Source: Streptomyces sp. NBC_00271
GTDB lineage: Bacteria > Actinomycetota > Actinomycetes > Streptomycetales > Streptomycetaceae
Assembly: GCF_036178845.1 (NCBI RefSeq)
Contig: NZ_CP108070.1
Location: 10,478,001 to 10,542,000, forward strand
DNA length: 64,000 bases
Direction of reading: 5' to 3'
Made by a program: the position numbers and the translations under genes. This document shows positions 50,504-58,753 of the stretch, one piece after another. Position 1 is the stretch's first letter. Each line of letters opens with the position of its first letter. The notes below the pieces were generated by a model. It made no database searches and had not been told where the DNA came from. It saw only the letters and a program-made list of their open reading frames with translations.

Positions 50504-51040
50504 ATGAGCAGTCCGTACGACACCACGCCCGCCGTTCCCGAGTTCGCCGTCACGAGCGCGGACGTCACCGACGGGGGTCCGTTGCCGGTGGCTCAGTTCG
50601 CCGCCATGAGCGGCGCCGCCGGAGCCGAGGACCGCTCCCCCCAGCTGTCGTGGGGCGGCTTCCCGGCCGCCACCCGCAGCTTCGTCGTCACGATGTACGA
50701 CCCGGACGCCCCGACCCCGTCCGGTTTCTGGCACTGGGCGGCGGCCGACATCGCCGCCGACGTGACGTCCCTCGCCGCCGGCGCCGGCACGCCCGGCAAC
50801 GGCGGCCTGCCGGACGGCGCTTTCCACGTCTCGAACGATGTACGCGCGACCGCCTACGTCGGCGCCGCGCCACCGCCGGGAACCGGCAGACACCGCTACT
50901 ACATCGCAGTCAACGCACTCGACATACCGTCCGTGACGGCCCTCGGCATCACCCCGGAGTCGACCCCGGCCGCCCTCAGCTTCTTCATCCTCCAGCACAC
51001 GCTCGCCCGAGCCGTCCTCGTACCGTGGGCCGGCCAGTGA
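50504..51040 (+). CDS. YbhB/YbcL family (PEBP-like) protein
   Basis: A 178-residue protein; ATG at 50504 with gggaga 5 nt upstream. Hallmarks of the phosphatidylethanolamine-binding protein fold: SPQLSWGGFP, the anion-site motif YDPDAPTPSGFWHW, then GFxHW-type ligand residues and PPPGTGRHRYYIAVNALD (the family's PPxGxGxHRYxF). The bacterial members are cytosolic, of unclear function, perhaps binding small phosphorylated ligands. It stands between the GntR regulator and an SCO6745-like gene, 43 bp apart from the latter, so a two-gene transcript is possible. All key residues are present and length is normal. Confidence 0.9.
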   Translation: MSSPYDTTPAVPEFAVTSADVTDGGPLPVAQFAAMSGAAGAEDRSPQLSWGGFPAATRSFVVTMYDPDAPTPSGFWHWAAADIAADVTSLAAGAGTPGNGGLPDGAFHVSNDVRATAYVGAAPPPGTGRHRYYIAVNALDIPSVTALGITPESTPAALSFFILQHTLARAVLVPWAGQ

Positions 51041-51083
51041 GGCCCGGGTACGGTCGGCCGATCCTTCCGGGCGGCTCGTCCTG

Positions 51084-51962
51084 ATGACTTCATTCGAGAT
51101 GACTGCATTCGAGGCCAGCGCGGGACGCCGCTGCCACAACGTCGTCAATCCCGTGCACACATCCGTGTACTTCGCACCGGAGCAGCAGGACGAACTCGCG
51201 GCGCTCGGACTGGAGCGCGGCGCCATGGCCTACTTCGCGGGCCGCGCGGCCCCACTCGGAGAGGTCGGCGCGGGCACCGTCACAGCGACGTTCTACAACT
51301 TCAACCACGAGCACGTGGCCCGGTACATCCCCGCCGCGTGGACCGTCACCACGCCGGAGGCGGTCCTCGCGGCCCGGCTGCGCGGCGCGGACGGGACGCT
51401 ACGACGGCTGCTCGGGGAGGAGGCCCTCATGTCGAAGGAGATGGTCGAGACGGCCGAGCTGGCGCTGCGCGCCACCGAGGCGTGCCGTCGCGAGGCGCGG
51501 CCGCTGTACGCCGCAAACGCCGTCCTTTCCGTGCCCGAGCAACCGCACCTGGCCTTGTGGCACGCCGCGACGCTGCTGCGCGAGCACCGGGGCGACGGCC
51601 ACCTCGCCGCTCTGGCGGTGGCCGGACTGTCCGGGATCGAGGCCCTCGTCCTGCACAACGCCACCGGTACGGCGCCGACGTCGGCGTTGTTCATGCGGAC
51701 CCGCGGGTGGTCCGCGCAGCAGTGGTCCGCCACCCGGGACCGGCTGTGCGAGCGCGGGCTGTTGGATGAGGCGGGGGACCTCACGGACGCGGGCGCGGCC
51801 CTGCGCGGTGAGGCCGAAGCGCTCACCGACCGCCTCGACGCCGCCCCGTACGACCACCTCGGCCCTGCCGCCACCGCGCGCCTCACCGAGCTGGCCGGCG
51901 CCTTCACCAGAACCCTCAGGGCAGCGGGCGCTTTCCCCGCGGAGCACTTCGGCAAGGGCTGA
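51084..51962 (+). CDS. SCO6745-family helix-turn-helix protein
   Basis: A 292-residue all-helical protein; ATG at 51084. It begins with RRCHNVVNPVHTSVYFAPE and continues VTATFYNFNHEHVARYIPAAW, LRREARPLYAANAVLSVPEQPHL (in outline), LLREHRGDGHLAALAVAGLSGIEA and a C-terminal winged-helix section GWSAQQWSATRDRLCERGLL. This is the SCO6745 family, widespread and uncharacterised in Streptomyces and relatives. The C-terminal wHTH suggests DNA binding or an arrested MarR-like fold. It follows the PEBP gene by 43 bp. No partner or ligand can be stated. Confidence 0.85.
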   Translation: MTSFEMTAFEASAGRRCHNVVNPVHTSVYFAPEQQDELAALGLERGAMAYFAGRAAPLGEVGAGTVTATFYNFNHEHVARYIPAAWTVTTPEAVLAARLRGADGTLRRLLGEEALMSKEMVETAELALRATEACRREARPLYAANAVLSVPEQPHLALWHAATLLREHRGDGHLAALAVAGLSGIEALVLHNATGTAPTSALFMRTRGWSAQQWSATRDRLCERGLLDEAGDLTDAGAALRGEAEALTDRLDAAPYDHLGPAATARLTELAGAFTRTLRAAGAFPAEHFGKG

Positions 51963-52237
51963 GGTCGAGGGCCGGGGCCTCGCTCGGTCGCGGAGGTGAG
52001 GGCGAGGGCCCGGCCTAGGGGCCCAGGGGCGTACAGCAGGGGCGTACGGCCGAAGAAGCCGCTGACGCCGGGCGTCTGGACCACCGCCGCGAGTGCGGCC
52101 AGACCAGGAGGGACAGGGCCTGACCGCTTGATCACGATCGTCCCTCGCAACGAACCGGGCAAGCGGGCCAGAACCTCCCGGGGAGCCGGTTCGTTGATCC
52201 GCTTGGCCTGCTCTCCCAATGATCAGAAGGACTCGTC

Positions 52238-52642
52238 GTGAGCGGTGGTATCCCAGTGGACGACAGCTGTATCAGCGCCTTCCAGGAGCTGAAAAGCAGG
52301 CGGGACATCAACACAGTGATCTACCGGCTCAGCGACAACCTGGAGACCGTCATCCCCGACGCCAAGGGAAACCTGACACACGACGAACTACTGAAAGCCC
52401 TGCCGCCCGACGAGCCCCGGTACGTCGTCCACGACCTGCACTTCGCCACAGCGGACGGGAACCGTCAGGAGAAGACGGTGCTGATCTCCTGGTGCCCGGC
52501 GGGGACGAACGCCGAGGAGAGGATCGCGCACTCCTCCGGCTACGGCACGCTCCGGAACCTGCTCGACGGTGTCCAGGCCCACGTACAGGCCACAGACCTG
52601 TCCGACGTGGAGTACAAGGCGCTTGTCTCCCGGGCCTGTTGA
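52238..52642 (+). CDS. ADF/cofilin-like (ADF-H domain) protein
   Basis: A 134-residue protein from a GTG at 52238 with aagga 6 nt upstream. The whole length follows the actin-depolymerising factor/cofilin pattern: SGGIPVDDSCISAFQELK (SG-V-V-D-C-x-x-F-x-x-LK), NTVIYRLSDN, LLKALPPDEPRYVVHDLHF (LP-x-x-E-x-R-Y-x-x-Y-D-F), KTVLISWCPAGTN (K-x-V-F-I-x-W-x-P), the long actin-binding helix region ERIAHSSGYGTLRNLLDGV, and VQATDLSDVEYKAL. Eukaryotic cofilins sever actin; bacteria lack conventional actin, so the target is unknown. The long helix lacks the usual KMxYAxSK lysines, so actin binding may be altered. It is isolated, with no operon partner. Lateral acquisition from a eukaryote is plausible. Confidence 0.85.
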   Translation: MSGGIPVDDSCISAFQELKSRRDINTVIYRLSDNLETVIPDAKGNLTHDELLKALPPDEPRYVVHDLHFATADGNRQEKTVLISWCPAGTNAEERIAHSSGYGTLRNLLDGVQAHVQATDLSDVEYKALVSRAC

Positions 52643-53009
52643 CCCACCCTCCTCCCGGCGGTGTCGGGGACTGGATCGGCGACATGCCGTGGTGGGCGAT
52701 CAACACGGCCCACCGGGTGCCGAGTGCCGGACCCCGGTACGAGGTGTCAGCGAGCCGTGTCTTCCCGGGGACGGGCTGCCCCGCCGAGTCCACTGTTCCC
52801 GACGGCCACGCTCCCGGGCGGGGCCACACCAGTTCGGCCGGACAGCCATGTGAAAGACGGCCACCGATCGGCGGCCCACTCGAGCCGGCCCGGCCACCCA
52901 GGAGGCGGACCGCCGATTTCCTGCCCATCGAGTTCGGTGGCATCGGTCGCTGGGAGTAGGTCCTGCGCCTCAGGCGCGCTTCGTGCCTGCTTGGCTAGGG
53001 TCGGTCCTC
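52643..53009. other. Intergenic, nothing recognised
   Basis: 367 bp after the cofilin-like gene. No supported frame, repeat or hairpin was found. Confidence 0.4.
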
Positions 53010-53471
53010 ATGGAGACCACGGGAATCGTTCGCCGCCAGACGGCGGAGCGTATGCGCGACGCTCTGGAGCGGCTCGTTGCCGAGCGGGATGTATGGGTGT
53101 CGACGGCTCACCCTGATCACGGGCCGCACCAGGTGCCGCTGTGGTTCTTGTGGGATGGGCGAGCAGTGTGGATGTGCACCAGCGCCACTTCCGTGACTGC
53201 GCGGAACGTCCGCAAAGAGCCGCGCGTGCGCCTGGCACTACCGGACACCTTCGACGTAGTGCTCCTCCAAGGTGAGGCGGAGTGCTTCCCGGACCAAGAG
53301 GTGCCCGGAGGCGCAGCGGAGGCGTTCGCCGACAAGTTCGGGTGGGATCCACGCGTGGAAGAGGGTTCCTTTCTGTATCTACGAGTCGTCCCGAGGACCG
53401 TGCGCGCTTGGCGCGGCGAGCCGGAACTACGCGGGAGAGTCATCATGCGCGACGGGATATGGCTGCAATAA
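53010..53471 (+). CDS. PPOX-fold (pyridoxamine 5'-phosphate oxidase family) protein
   Basis: A 153-residue split-barrel protein. The ATG at 53010 begins METTGIVRRQTAERM; there is only a weak ribosome site, so a leaderless start is possible. The pattern VWVSTAHPDHGPHQVPLWFLWDG, VWMCTSATSVTARNVRKEPRVRLAL is that of the FMN/F420-binding PPOX class common in actinobacteria (strand, S/T-R-N-hydrophobic phosphate-binding motif). Such proteins are F420H2- or FMN-dependent reductases or oxidases of small molecules. Which cofactor is used cannot be told. No operon neighbour. Confidence 0.8.
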   Translation: METTGIVRRQTAERMRDALERLVAERDVWVSTAHPDHGPHQVPLWFLWDGRAVWMCTSATSVTARNVRKEPRVRLALPDTFDVVLLQGEAECFPDQEVPGGAAEAFADKFGWDPRVEEGSFLYLRVVPRTVRAWRGEPELRGRVIMRDGIWLQ

Positions 53472-53830
53472 CGGCCGTCCCTCGCCGACGCGCCTCTCTC
53501 GGATCACGATCACCATGCGCCGCGGCCTGATCCGAGATGATCAAAGGACGCTCCCTAGGCGTCCGTTGGCAGCCTGCGGTTCAACGCCTCGTACCTGGCG
53601 CCGTGCCCGCGTCGATGCTCGGCCACCAATGTCCGAAGCGTGCCGCCACCGCGAACGCTTCCCCCGGATCGGCCCCGGGAAGCAGACTCACCCTCACGGC
53701 CTTCGTCGTGGTCACGTGCATCCTTGGTCGGAGCACACGATCGGCCGAAGGCCGCCCGGCCGTCCGGCGAACGCCCAGGTGAGCGGCCTGGTTGGAGCTG
53801 CATTTCGGCTCGCCGATAGCCTGAGTCCTC
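53472..53830. other. Intergenic, nothing supported
   Basis: 359 bp. A minus-strand tail LRTLVAEHRRGHGARYEALN followed by a stop at 53555 reads somewhat like a real C-terminus but has no recognisable upstream gene. The rest is featureless. Confidence 0.35.
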
Positions 53831-54268
53831 ATGACGCGCGCTTGGATCTTGCCGACGCTGTTTGTGCTCTGTGGCTCAGTCGTTGCGACGGGGCTGGTCT
53901 TCAGGGGGAAACCCGGCGCAGCCGCAGCGCTCCTGCTGGCGTTTGTGTTGCTCGCAGGCGTCAACTCACCTCTGATCTTCCCGAGGTCGATCGGTGCGCT
54001 GGAGGCACAACGCCGCAGCGCGGTCGACGGCCGGCCGGTCGTCTTCTGGCGGTCGGGCTGCAAGTACTGCCTGCGGCTGCGCATCCGGTTGGGCCGTAGC
54101 GCCCGCCAGTTGCACTGGGTCGACATCTGGCGTGACCCGGCTGGAGCGGCAGCGGTCAGGGCGGCCAACGATGGCAATGAGACCGTGCCGACCGTCGTCG
54201 TGGCGGGCCGACCGCACGTCAACCCCGATCCTGAATGGGTGCGTCAACAGCTCTCCCATTCCATGTGA
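53831..54268 (+). CDS. Membrane-anchored glutaredoxin/mycoredoxin-like protein
   Basis: A 145-residue protein; ATG at 53831. Two N-terminal transmembrane helices (WILPTLFVLCGSVVATGLVF; GAAAALLLAFVLLAGVNS) are followed by a thioredoxin-fold domain of about 80 residues: VVFWRSGCKYCLRLRIRLG with the redox-active CKYC pair, the WVDIWRDPAGAAAVRAAN strand-helix, and VPTVVVAGRPHVNPD with the conserved cis-Pro. In actinomycetes mycoredoxins reduce mycothiol-mixed disulfides. The domain topology places it on the cytoplasmic face. Sequence is complete. It is read away from other genes and appears monocistronic. Confidence 0.85.
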   Translation: MTRAWILPTLFVLCGSVVATGLVFRGKPGAAAALLLAFVLLAGVNSPLIFPRSIGALEAQRRSAVDGRPVVFWRSGCKYCLRLRIRLGRSARQLHWVDIWRDPAGAAAVRAANDGNETVPTVVVAGRPHVNPDPEWVRQQLSHSM

Positions 54269-54324
54269 TCGGGAGCGGTGCCAGAAAGCGGACCCGGACG
54301 GCAGTGGCTCGGCGCGCTCGTACG

Positions 54325-55170
54325 ATGGCGCGGTGGGGCAGGCCCGCTGCCGTTGCGGGGTGGGAGGAGCGGACGGCAGCCCGTCGGCGGCGCGAACGCG
54401 ACGACGCACCGGTGGAGTTGCAGCGGCTGGTGGGAGAGTTGCGGCCGTGCAAGGACCGGTGTGAGCTGAGCCTGACGTCGCTCGCCGCCAAGACCGGATT
54501 CAGCGTCAGCTCCTGGCAGCGCTACCTCGGCGGTCGCTCGCTACCTCGGCGGCCGCTCGCTGCCTCCCTGGGAAGCCGTCGACGCGCTGGGCCGGCTGGG
54601 GCAAGCGGAACGTGGCAGGTTACGGGTGGTCTGGGAAGCGGCTGCCGACGTCTGGGCGGATACCGACCGACTCCGTAGGGCACTGGACCGGGGCCCGTCG
54701 CCGAAGACCGGAGCGGGGCAGGAAGCGACCGTTCCTGCGGGGGAGTAAGCGGCGTCGCGGCCGACGGCATGCGGCGGCCGCGGCGGTCGGGTGTGTGCGC
54801 TGGCGGCCGTTTTGGTATGGCATCACTGGGGTGGAGACTACGCGCCGGTTCCGCAGGGTGCGCCGGCCGGCGCGCCGACCTGGCCCTGGCCGCTGCACCC
54901 GACGGCGTCCCGGTCGGGTACGCCGTGCCGTCCGGTCGGTTGCCGGGGACTCGATCCGTATCGGCAGCGGTGCGACCAGGACGCGGTCACGGTGCACCGT
55001 CTCCGGGCGCTCGGGCGGACCCTGACGCTGCGCTGGAGCCCGGCCTGTCACGCCGGCTGGGCCGAGGTCCAACCGACCCAGGGAACCTCAATAGCTGCTG
55101 GTCGCCGGGATCGACGTAGCACGGCGGACGGCGCCCGCGGGTGCTGCGTGGACGGCGATGATCCCCGGCG
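54325..55170 (+). pseudogene. XRE-family HTH-DUF2690 regulator, frameshifted
   Basis: The ATG at 54325 opens MARWGRPAAVAGW, then an XRE HTH: VELQRLVGELR, LSLTSLAAKTGFSVSSWQRYLGGRSLP. A 19-bp tandem duplication (54522-54559) then shifts the frame; the proper continuation PPWEAVDALGRLGQAERGRL and VVWEAAADVWADTDRLRRAL lies in the +1 frame up to 54748. Further on, another frame has a transmembrane helix (VCALAAVLVWHHW) and the DUF2690 core CRGLDPYRQRCDQDAVTV, LGRTLTLRWSPACHAGWAEV. Streptomyces XRE-DUF2690 proteins have exactly this order: HTH, one transmembrane helix, extracellular DUF2690. At least two frameshifts inactivate it. Its DNA-binding part alone might still be made. Confidence 0.75.
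54522..54559 (+). repeat. 19-bp tandem duplication causing a frameshift
   Basis: Copies at 54522-54540 and 54541-54559 (ctacctcggcggYcgctcg) differ at one base. As 19 is not a multiple of three, the duplication moves the HTH gene out of frame. Removal of one copy restores RYLGGRSLPPWEAVDALG. Confidence 0.9.
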
Positions 55171-55315
55171 GACCGCATCATGCTGCCCTGCTCCGTGTAG
55201 TCGGCGTGGCCGGTGATGTTGCCCGTCGTGATCACGCAGGGTGAAGATGCCGTGTGACTTTGGCGAATACTGCGAGGTCGTTCCCTGACACTGCGCGGCC
55301 TTCTAATCTCAGCTC

Positions 55316-55876
55316 ATGGACTGGTTGATGGCCGCGTGGGTGGGGGTGGCTGGTGGTGCCACCATGGAGGCCGTCGACGTCATCAAGTCCGTCAAGTGGC
55401 ACCGCAAGATGCCATGGAACGTGCAGCCGGACACGATCGAGCCTCCTCGGCGCCGGCCCGATGTACGGCCCGGCGAGGAGCAGTTGCCCGCGCCCGGCTG
55501 GCCGGGCTATTGCGTCGCCGCGGTGCTGCGGTTGTTCGTGAGCGGGGCCCCCACGGGCGCCCTCGCCGCGACCTACCCGCACAGCGTGAACCCGCTCGTG
55601 GCCTACATGGTCGGCTTAGGGGCACTGTCCGCCGTCCAACAGCTCGCCACGCTGGTGCCACTGGCGGTCAAGAGCGCCGGCCGGGCCGCCTTGGGCGGTG
55701 TGGCCGAGGAGGCACAACAGCAAGCCCTTCAGGGCCAAGCACAGCAGACGTACGGTTACGGCCACGCCAACGGTGTTCCTCTCCGGCCACAGGCAGCAGG
55801 CCCTCCCGCAGACAGTGCGCAGCCGGACACAGGCATCACCGCGCCACAGGGGGGCAGGTATGACGCCGGCCGCTGA
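55316..55876 (+). CDS. Membrane-associated protein, unknown (operon gene 1)
   Basis: A 186-residue protein; ATG at 55316. The N-terminal MDWLMAAWVGVAGGATMEAVDVI is a hydrophobic segment, followed by a proline-rich linker, two further helices (YCVAAVLRLFVSGAPTGALA; YMVGLGALSAVQQLATLVPLAV) and a Gln/Gly/Pro-rich disordered tail. No family is recognised. The stop overlaps the next gene by 17 nt, whose start at 55860 lies inside its coding sequence; the two are therefore translationally coupled and probably form a membrane complex. Confidence 0.7.
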   Translation: MDWLMAAWVGVAGGATMEAVDVIKSVKWHRKMPWNVQPDTIEPPRRRPDVRPGEEQLPAPGWPGYCVAAVLRLFVSGAPTGALAATYPHSVNPLVAYMVGLGALSAVQQLATLVPLAVKSAGRAALGGVAEEAQQQALQGQAQQTYGYGHANGVPLRPQAAGPPADSAQPDTGITAPQGGRYDAGR

Positions 55877-57236
55877 ATCCTTCGCCGGCCGCGTCCTGGC
55901 CGTCATCTCGCGCCGCTCACCAGGCTTTCGGCCGCCCACCGGGTCGTTCAGGCCGGTCGACACTCGGGTACGGACCGTCATCTCGCCAACTCCTTCGCCC
56001 TCCAGCACTTCCGAACCGCCCGAAGGAACCCGAACCGACACGAACCGCGCTGCGGCAAAGCCGAGTGGTGTCGCGAGCCCGCGCCGACCTCCCCTTGCAC
56101 GCCGTCTGCTGACTTCAGTCCGGGGCATCCGGGTGCACCCGGCGAAGGCGTCCGACGCATCCGTACGGAGTGAGTCGGAAGGGGAGCCGAAAACACAGTT
56201 CACCGACCGCACGAGCAGCCCCGTCCCACCACCGCACACACCGAGCGCGCGACCACGCGCGCAAGAGGAGGGACGCCCTGGGCACAAAGGCGGTGGCGTG
56301 CCGCCCCGCGAGCCGGGCGAGGACCGCCAGGGACACGGCTCGCGGTGGGAGGACCCGGCTCCGCAGTATCTGCTGAGCGAGGACCGCCAGGAATACGAGC
56401 GGATCCTCGATGAGGCGCTGCGCTCCGCCCCACACCGCCCCGAACTCGCCGCTGTCGGCCAGCGGCTCAACACCGAACAGCTGCGCACCATGGCGCTCAA
56501 CGCCACCGCACTCATCACGGCGGCCGCGGCGACCGAGTACCAGCACTATGCCAACGTCCGCGAGGAACTGGGCCGTCCGGCGCCGTCCACCCCATGGTCC
56601 GCCGACGCGCCCGCCTCCGTAGAGCCGGACGCGGGCGCGACGGGGCTCGCGGCCACTTTCGGAGAGCACGACGAGACCGCCGGAGCCGGCGCGATCGCCG
56701 TCGTCGCGGTGCTCGCGCCCGTCCTCGCCGGAACAGCCGCGGCGATCTTCCTGCTCGTGGGATTCATCCTGAAGGTCCTCACCCCCGAGCTGGCGTTCGC
56801 CCAGACCCTGCTGACCACCGGGTGGGTCTTCGGCGCGGTCACGGCGGCCGCGATCCTGGTCGCCGCGGTCGGGCTGCTGCTCACCGCTCTGCGCAACGGC
56901 TCGTCCTCGCTCCAGGCCGGAGCGCCCGGCGAGCTCGACGCGGAGGTGGCCCGGGCCAGGGAAGCCTGGCGCGAGGCCCTGCTGGAGCGCGGCATCATGC
57001 CGTTCCTCCGGGAGGCCCTCGCCGATCCGGCCACGGCGGCACTGACGCGTCCGTCACCGACACCGACCACCGGCCGCATGCCGCACCTCGGCTACGACCG
57101 GCCGGGTTTCAGCAGCCCCGACGGCGGACCCGCGGCGGGTCCGCGCCCGAGCTTCACCAGCCCGGACTTCACCAGCCCGGACTTCGGGGGGCCAGCCGAA
57201 AGCACCCCGTCCACGGGGCCCGAACAGTCCGACTGA
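55860..57236 (+). CDS. Two-helix membrane protein with disordered ends (operon gene 2)
   Basis: A 458-residue protein; the ATG at 55860 has a ggggggcaggt site. The first 150 residues are Pro/Ser/Arg-rich and disordered. Residues about 160-215 (LLSEDRQEYERILDEALRSAPHRPE; NTEQLRTMALNATALITAAA) are helical. Two transmembrane helices follow (AIAVVAVLAPVLAGTAAAIFLLVGFIL; FGAVTAAAILVAAVGLLLTAL), then a helical segment and a Pro/Ser tail with two FTSPD repeats. No family name can be given. It is coupled to the upstream membrane gene. The IS pair 300 bp downstream separates the operon from a strong hairpin at 60153, which may once have been its terminator. Confidence 0.7.
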   Translation: MTPAAESFAGRVLAVISRRSPGFRPPTGSFRPVDTRVRTVISPTPSPSSTSEPPEGTRTDTNRAAAKPSGVASPRRPPLARRLLTSVRGIRVHPAKASDASVRSESEGEPKTQFTDRTSSPVPPPHTPSARPRAQEEGRPGHKGGGVPPREPGEDRQGHGSRWEDPAPQYLLSEDRQEYERILDEALRSAPHRPELAAVGQRLNTEQLRTMALNATALITAAAATEYQHYANVREELGRPAPSTPWSADAPASVEPDAGATGLAATFGEHDETAGAGAIAVVAVLAPVLAGTAAAIFLLVGFILKVLTPELAFAQTLLTTGWVFGAVTAAAILVAAVGLLLTALRNGSSSLQAGAPGELDAEVARAREAWREALLERGIMPFLREALADPATAALTRPSPTPTTGRMPHLGYDRPGFSSPDGGPAAGPRPSFTSPDFTSPDFGGPAESTPSTGPEQSD

Positions 57237-57541
57237 CCAACGCCGGACTCGGGTGTCAGCGGTATGCCGCCCGGCCGCTTTCGGACTTGTGGCGGGCGAT
57301 CCCGAACGGCGGTCCGACACACGCCGGTTGCAACGGACCGGGCGTAGGTTTTCGGCCATGTACGGGACGTCCTGGACGACGTCTCCTCGCGGACGCCTGA
57401 TGTTGTGCCCGAGTTGTACTCAATTCTAGGGATTGACCCTGTGCATGGTGGTGTGCTTGCCTCGAAGAGAGCCCTCGGCGCGGGGCCGGGGGAGATGCGT
57501 CAACGGGGAAACACATGGGGGTGACAACTGCTACAGATTTT
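57237..57541. other. Intergenic between membrane operon and IS630
   Basis: 305 bp with no supported gene; the AT-rich spot near 57415-57440 (tgtactcaattctagggatt) might be a promoter. The right boundary is the TA target of the IS630 element. Confidence 0.4.
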
Positions 57542-58663
57542 CTAGTGTCCTGCGCCAGAGATCCGTCGGCAGAAGCGGGCGAGGGAGTCGAGGATTTCTT
57601 CGGCCGTCTTGGTCCAGACGAACGGCTTGGGGGCTTCGTTCCAGTCCTTGACCCATGCCCGGATGTCGGCTTCCAGGGCCTGGATGTTTTTGTGTGCGCC
57701 GCGGCGGATCATCTGGTGGGCGAGGTAGCCGAACCACCGCTCGACCTGGTTGATCCAGGACGAGCCGGTCGGGGTGAAGTGCAGCTCGAACCGCGGGTGT
57801 TTGGCCAGCCAAGCCTTGATCGCGGGTGTCTTGTGGGTGCCGTAATTGTCCACGATCAGGTGGACCTGCAAGTGCGCGGGCACCTCCTTGTCGATCCGGA
57901 TCAGGAACTTCTTGAACTCCACGGCCCGGTGCCGGCGGTGCAGGGCAGTGATGACTTCACCCGTGGCGACATCGAACGCGGCGAACAACGTGGTCAGGCC
58001 GTTGCGCACATAGTCGTGCGTACGCCGCTCGGGCATGCCCGGCATTATCGGCAGCACCGGCTGGGACCGGTCCAGTGCCTGGATCTGCGACTTCTCGTCC
58101 ACCGACAGCACCACCGCACCCTCGGGCGGGTTGAAGTACAAGCCCACGACGTCGTAGACCTTCTCCACGAACAACGGGTCCGTCGACAGCTTGAAGGTGT
58201 CCGCCAGATGCGGCTTGAGCTGGAACTGCCGCCAGATCCGGCCCACGGTCGACTTCGACAGACCACTGTGCTGCGCCATCGATGTCCGCGACCAGTGGGT
58301 GGCGTTCTTCGGGAGCTGTTCCAGCGTGGTGACCACCACCGCTTCCACCTGATCGACGCTGATGGTGGGCGGCCGGCCCGGCCGGGGCTCGTCCGCCAGC
58401 CCGTCCAGCCGCTCGGCGAGGAAGCGTCGGCGCCACTTGCGGACGGTGTCCGCGGTCACCCGCAGTTCCCGGGCGACCGCGACGATCGGCGGCACCTCCG
58501 GGCCCGCGCACGCCAGCACGATCCGCGCGCGCAGGGCCAGCGCCTGGGCCGATGTAGCCCGACGCGTCCACCGCTCCAACACCGCCCGCTCGTCATCAGA
58601 CAGCAGCAACGGTTCCAGCTTCGGGCCCCGACGAGGAGCTGACGCACCAGCAGTAGAAGTCAC
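57542..58663 (-). CDS. IS630-family transposase
   Basis: A 373-residue DDE transposase. The GTG at 58663 is preferred; a TTG at 58681 is also possible. Two N-terminal HTH domains (SAQALALRARIVLACAG; VTADTVRKWRRRFLAERLDGL) are followed by the catalytic domain with VLSVDEKSQIQ (first Asp), LHLIVDNYGTHK (second Asp) and SSWINQVERWFG (Glu). The gene fills the element, and its stop TAG uses the TA of the target site at the left end. It looks intact and potentially active. Confidence 0.92.
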   Translation of the reverse strand: MTSTAGASAPRRGPKLEPLLLSDDERAVLERWTRRATSAQALALRARIVLACAGPEVPPIVAVARELRVTADTVRKWRRRFLAERLDGLADEPRPGRPPTISVDQVEAVVVTTLEQLPKNATHWSRTSMAQHSGLSKSTVGRIWRQFQLKPHLADTFKLSTDPLFVEKVYDVVGLYFNPPEGAVVLSVDEKSQIQALDRSQPVLPIMPGMPERRTHDYVRNGLTTLFAAFDVATGEVITALHRRHRAVEFKKFLIRIDKEVPAHLQVHLIVDNYGTHKTPAIKAWLAKHPRFELHFTPTGSSWINQVERWFGYLAHQMIRRGAHKNIQALEADIRAWVKDWNEAPKPFVWTKTAEEILDSLARFCRRISGAGH

Positions 58664-58698
58664 GCAACTTCTAACGATCAACTACTGGCGCAGGACAC
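57545..58698 (-). mobile_element. IS630-family insertion sequence, 1154 bp
   Basis: Terminal inverted repeats gtgtcctgcgccag (57545-57558) and its complement (58685-58698) flank the transposase gene. A TA dinucleotide is present on both sides (57543-57544 and 58699-58700), the expected IS630/Tc1-type target duplication. It is inserted in the CTAG that forms the left target site of the neighbouring IS701 element, so it came later. Confidence 0.9.
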
Positions 58699-58753
58699 TA
58701 GTAGGACTCCGTTAGGTCTGTCTCGCGGTCCTGTTTGAGGGCATGGTGGGGGT

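Noticed and set aside
51963..52237. Possible continuation or small gene between the SCO6745 and cofilin-like genes
   Set aside because: Frames there lack start signals and resemble chance GC-rich sequence.
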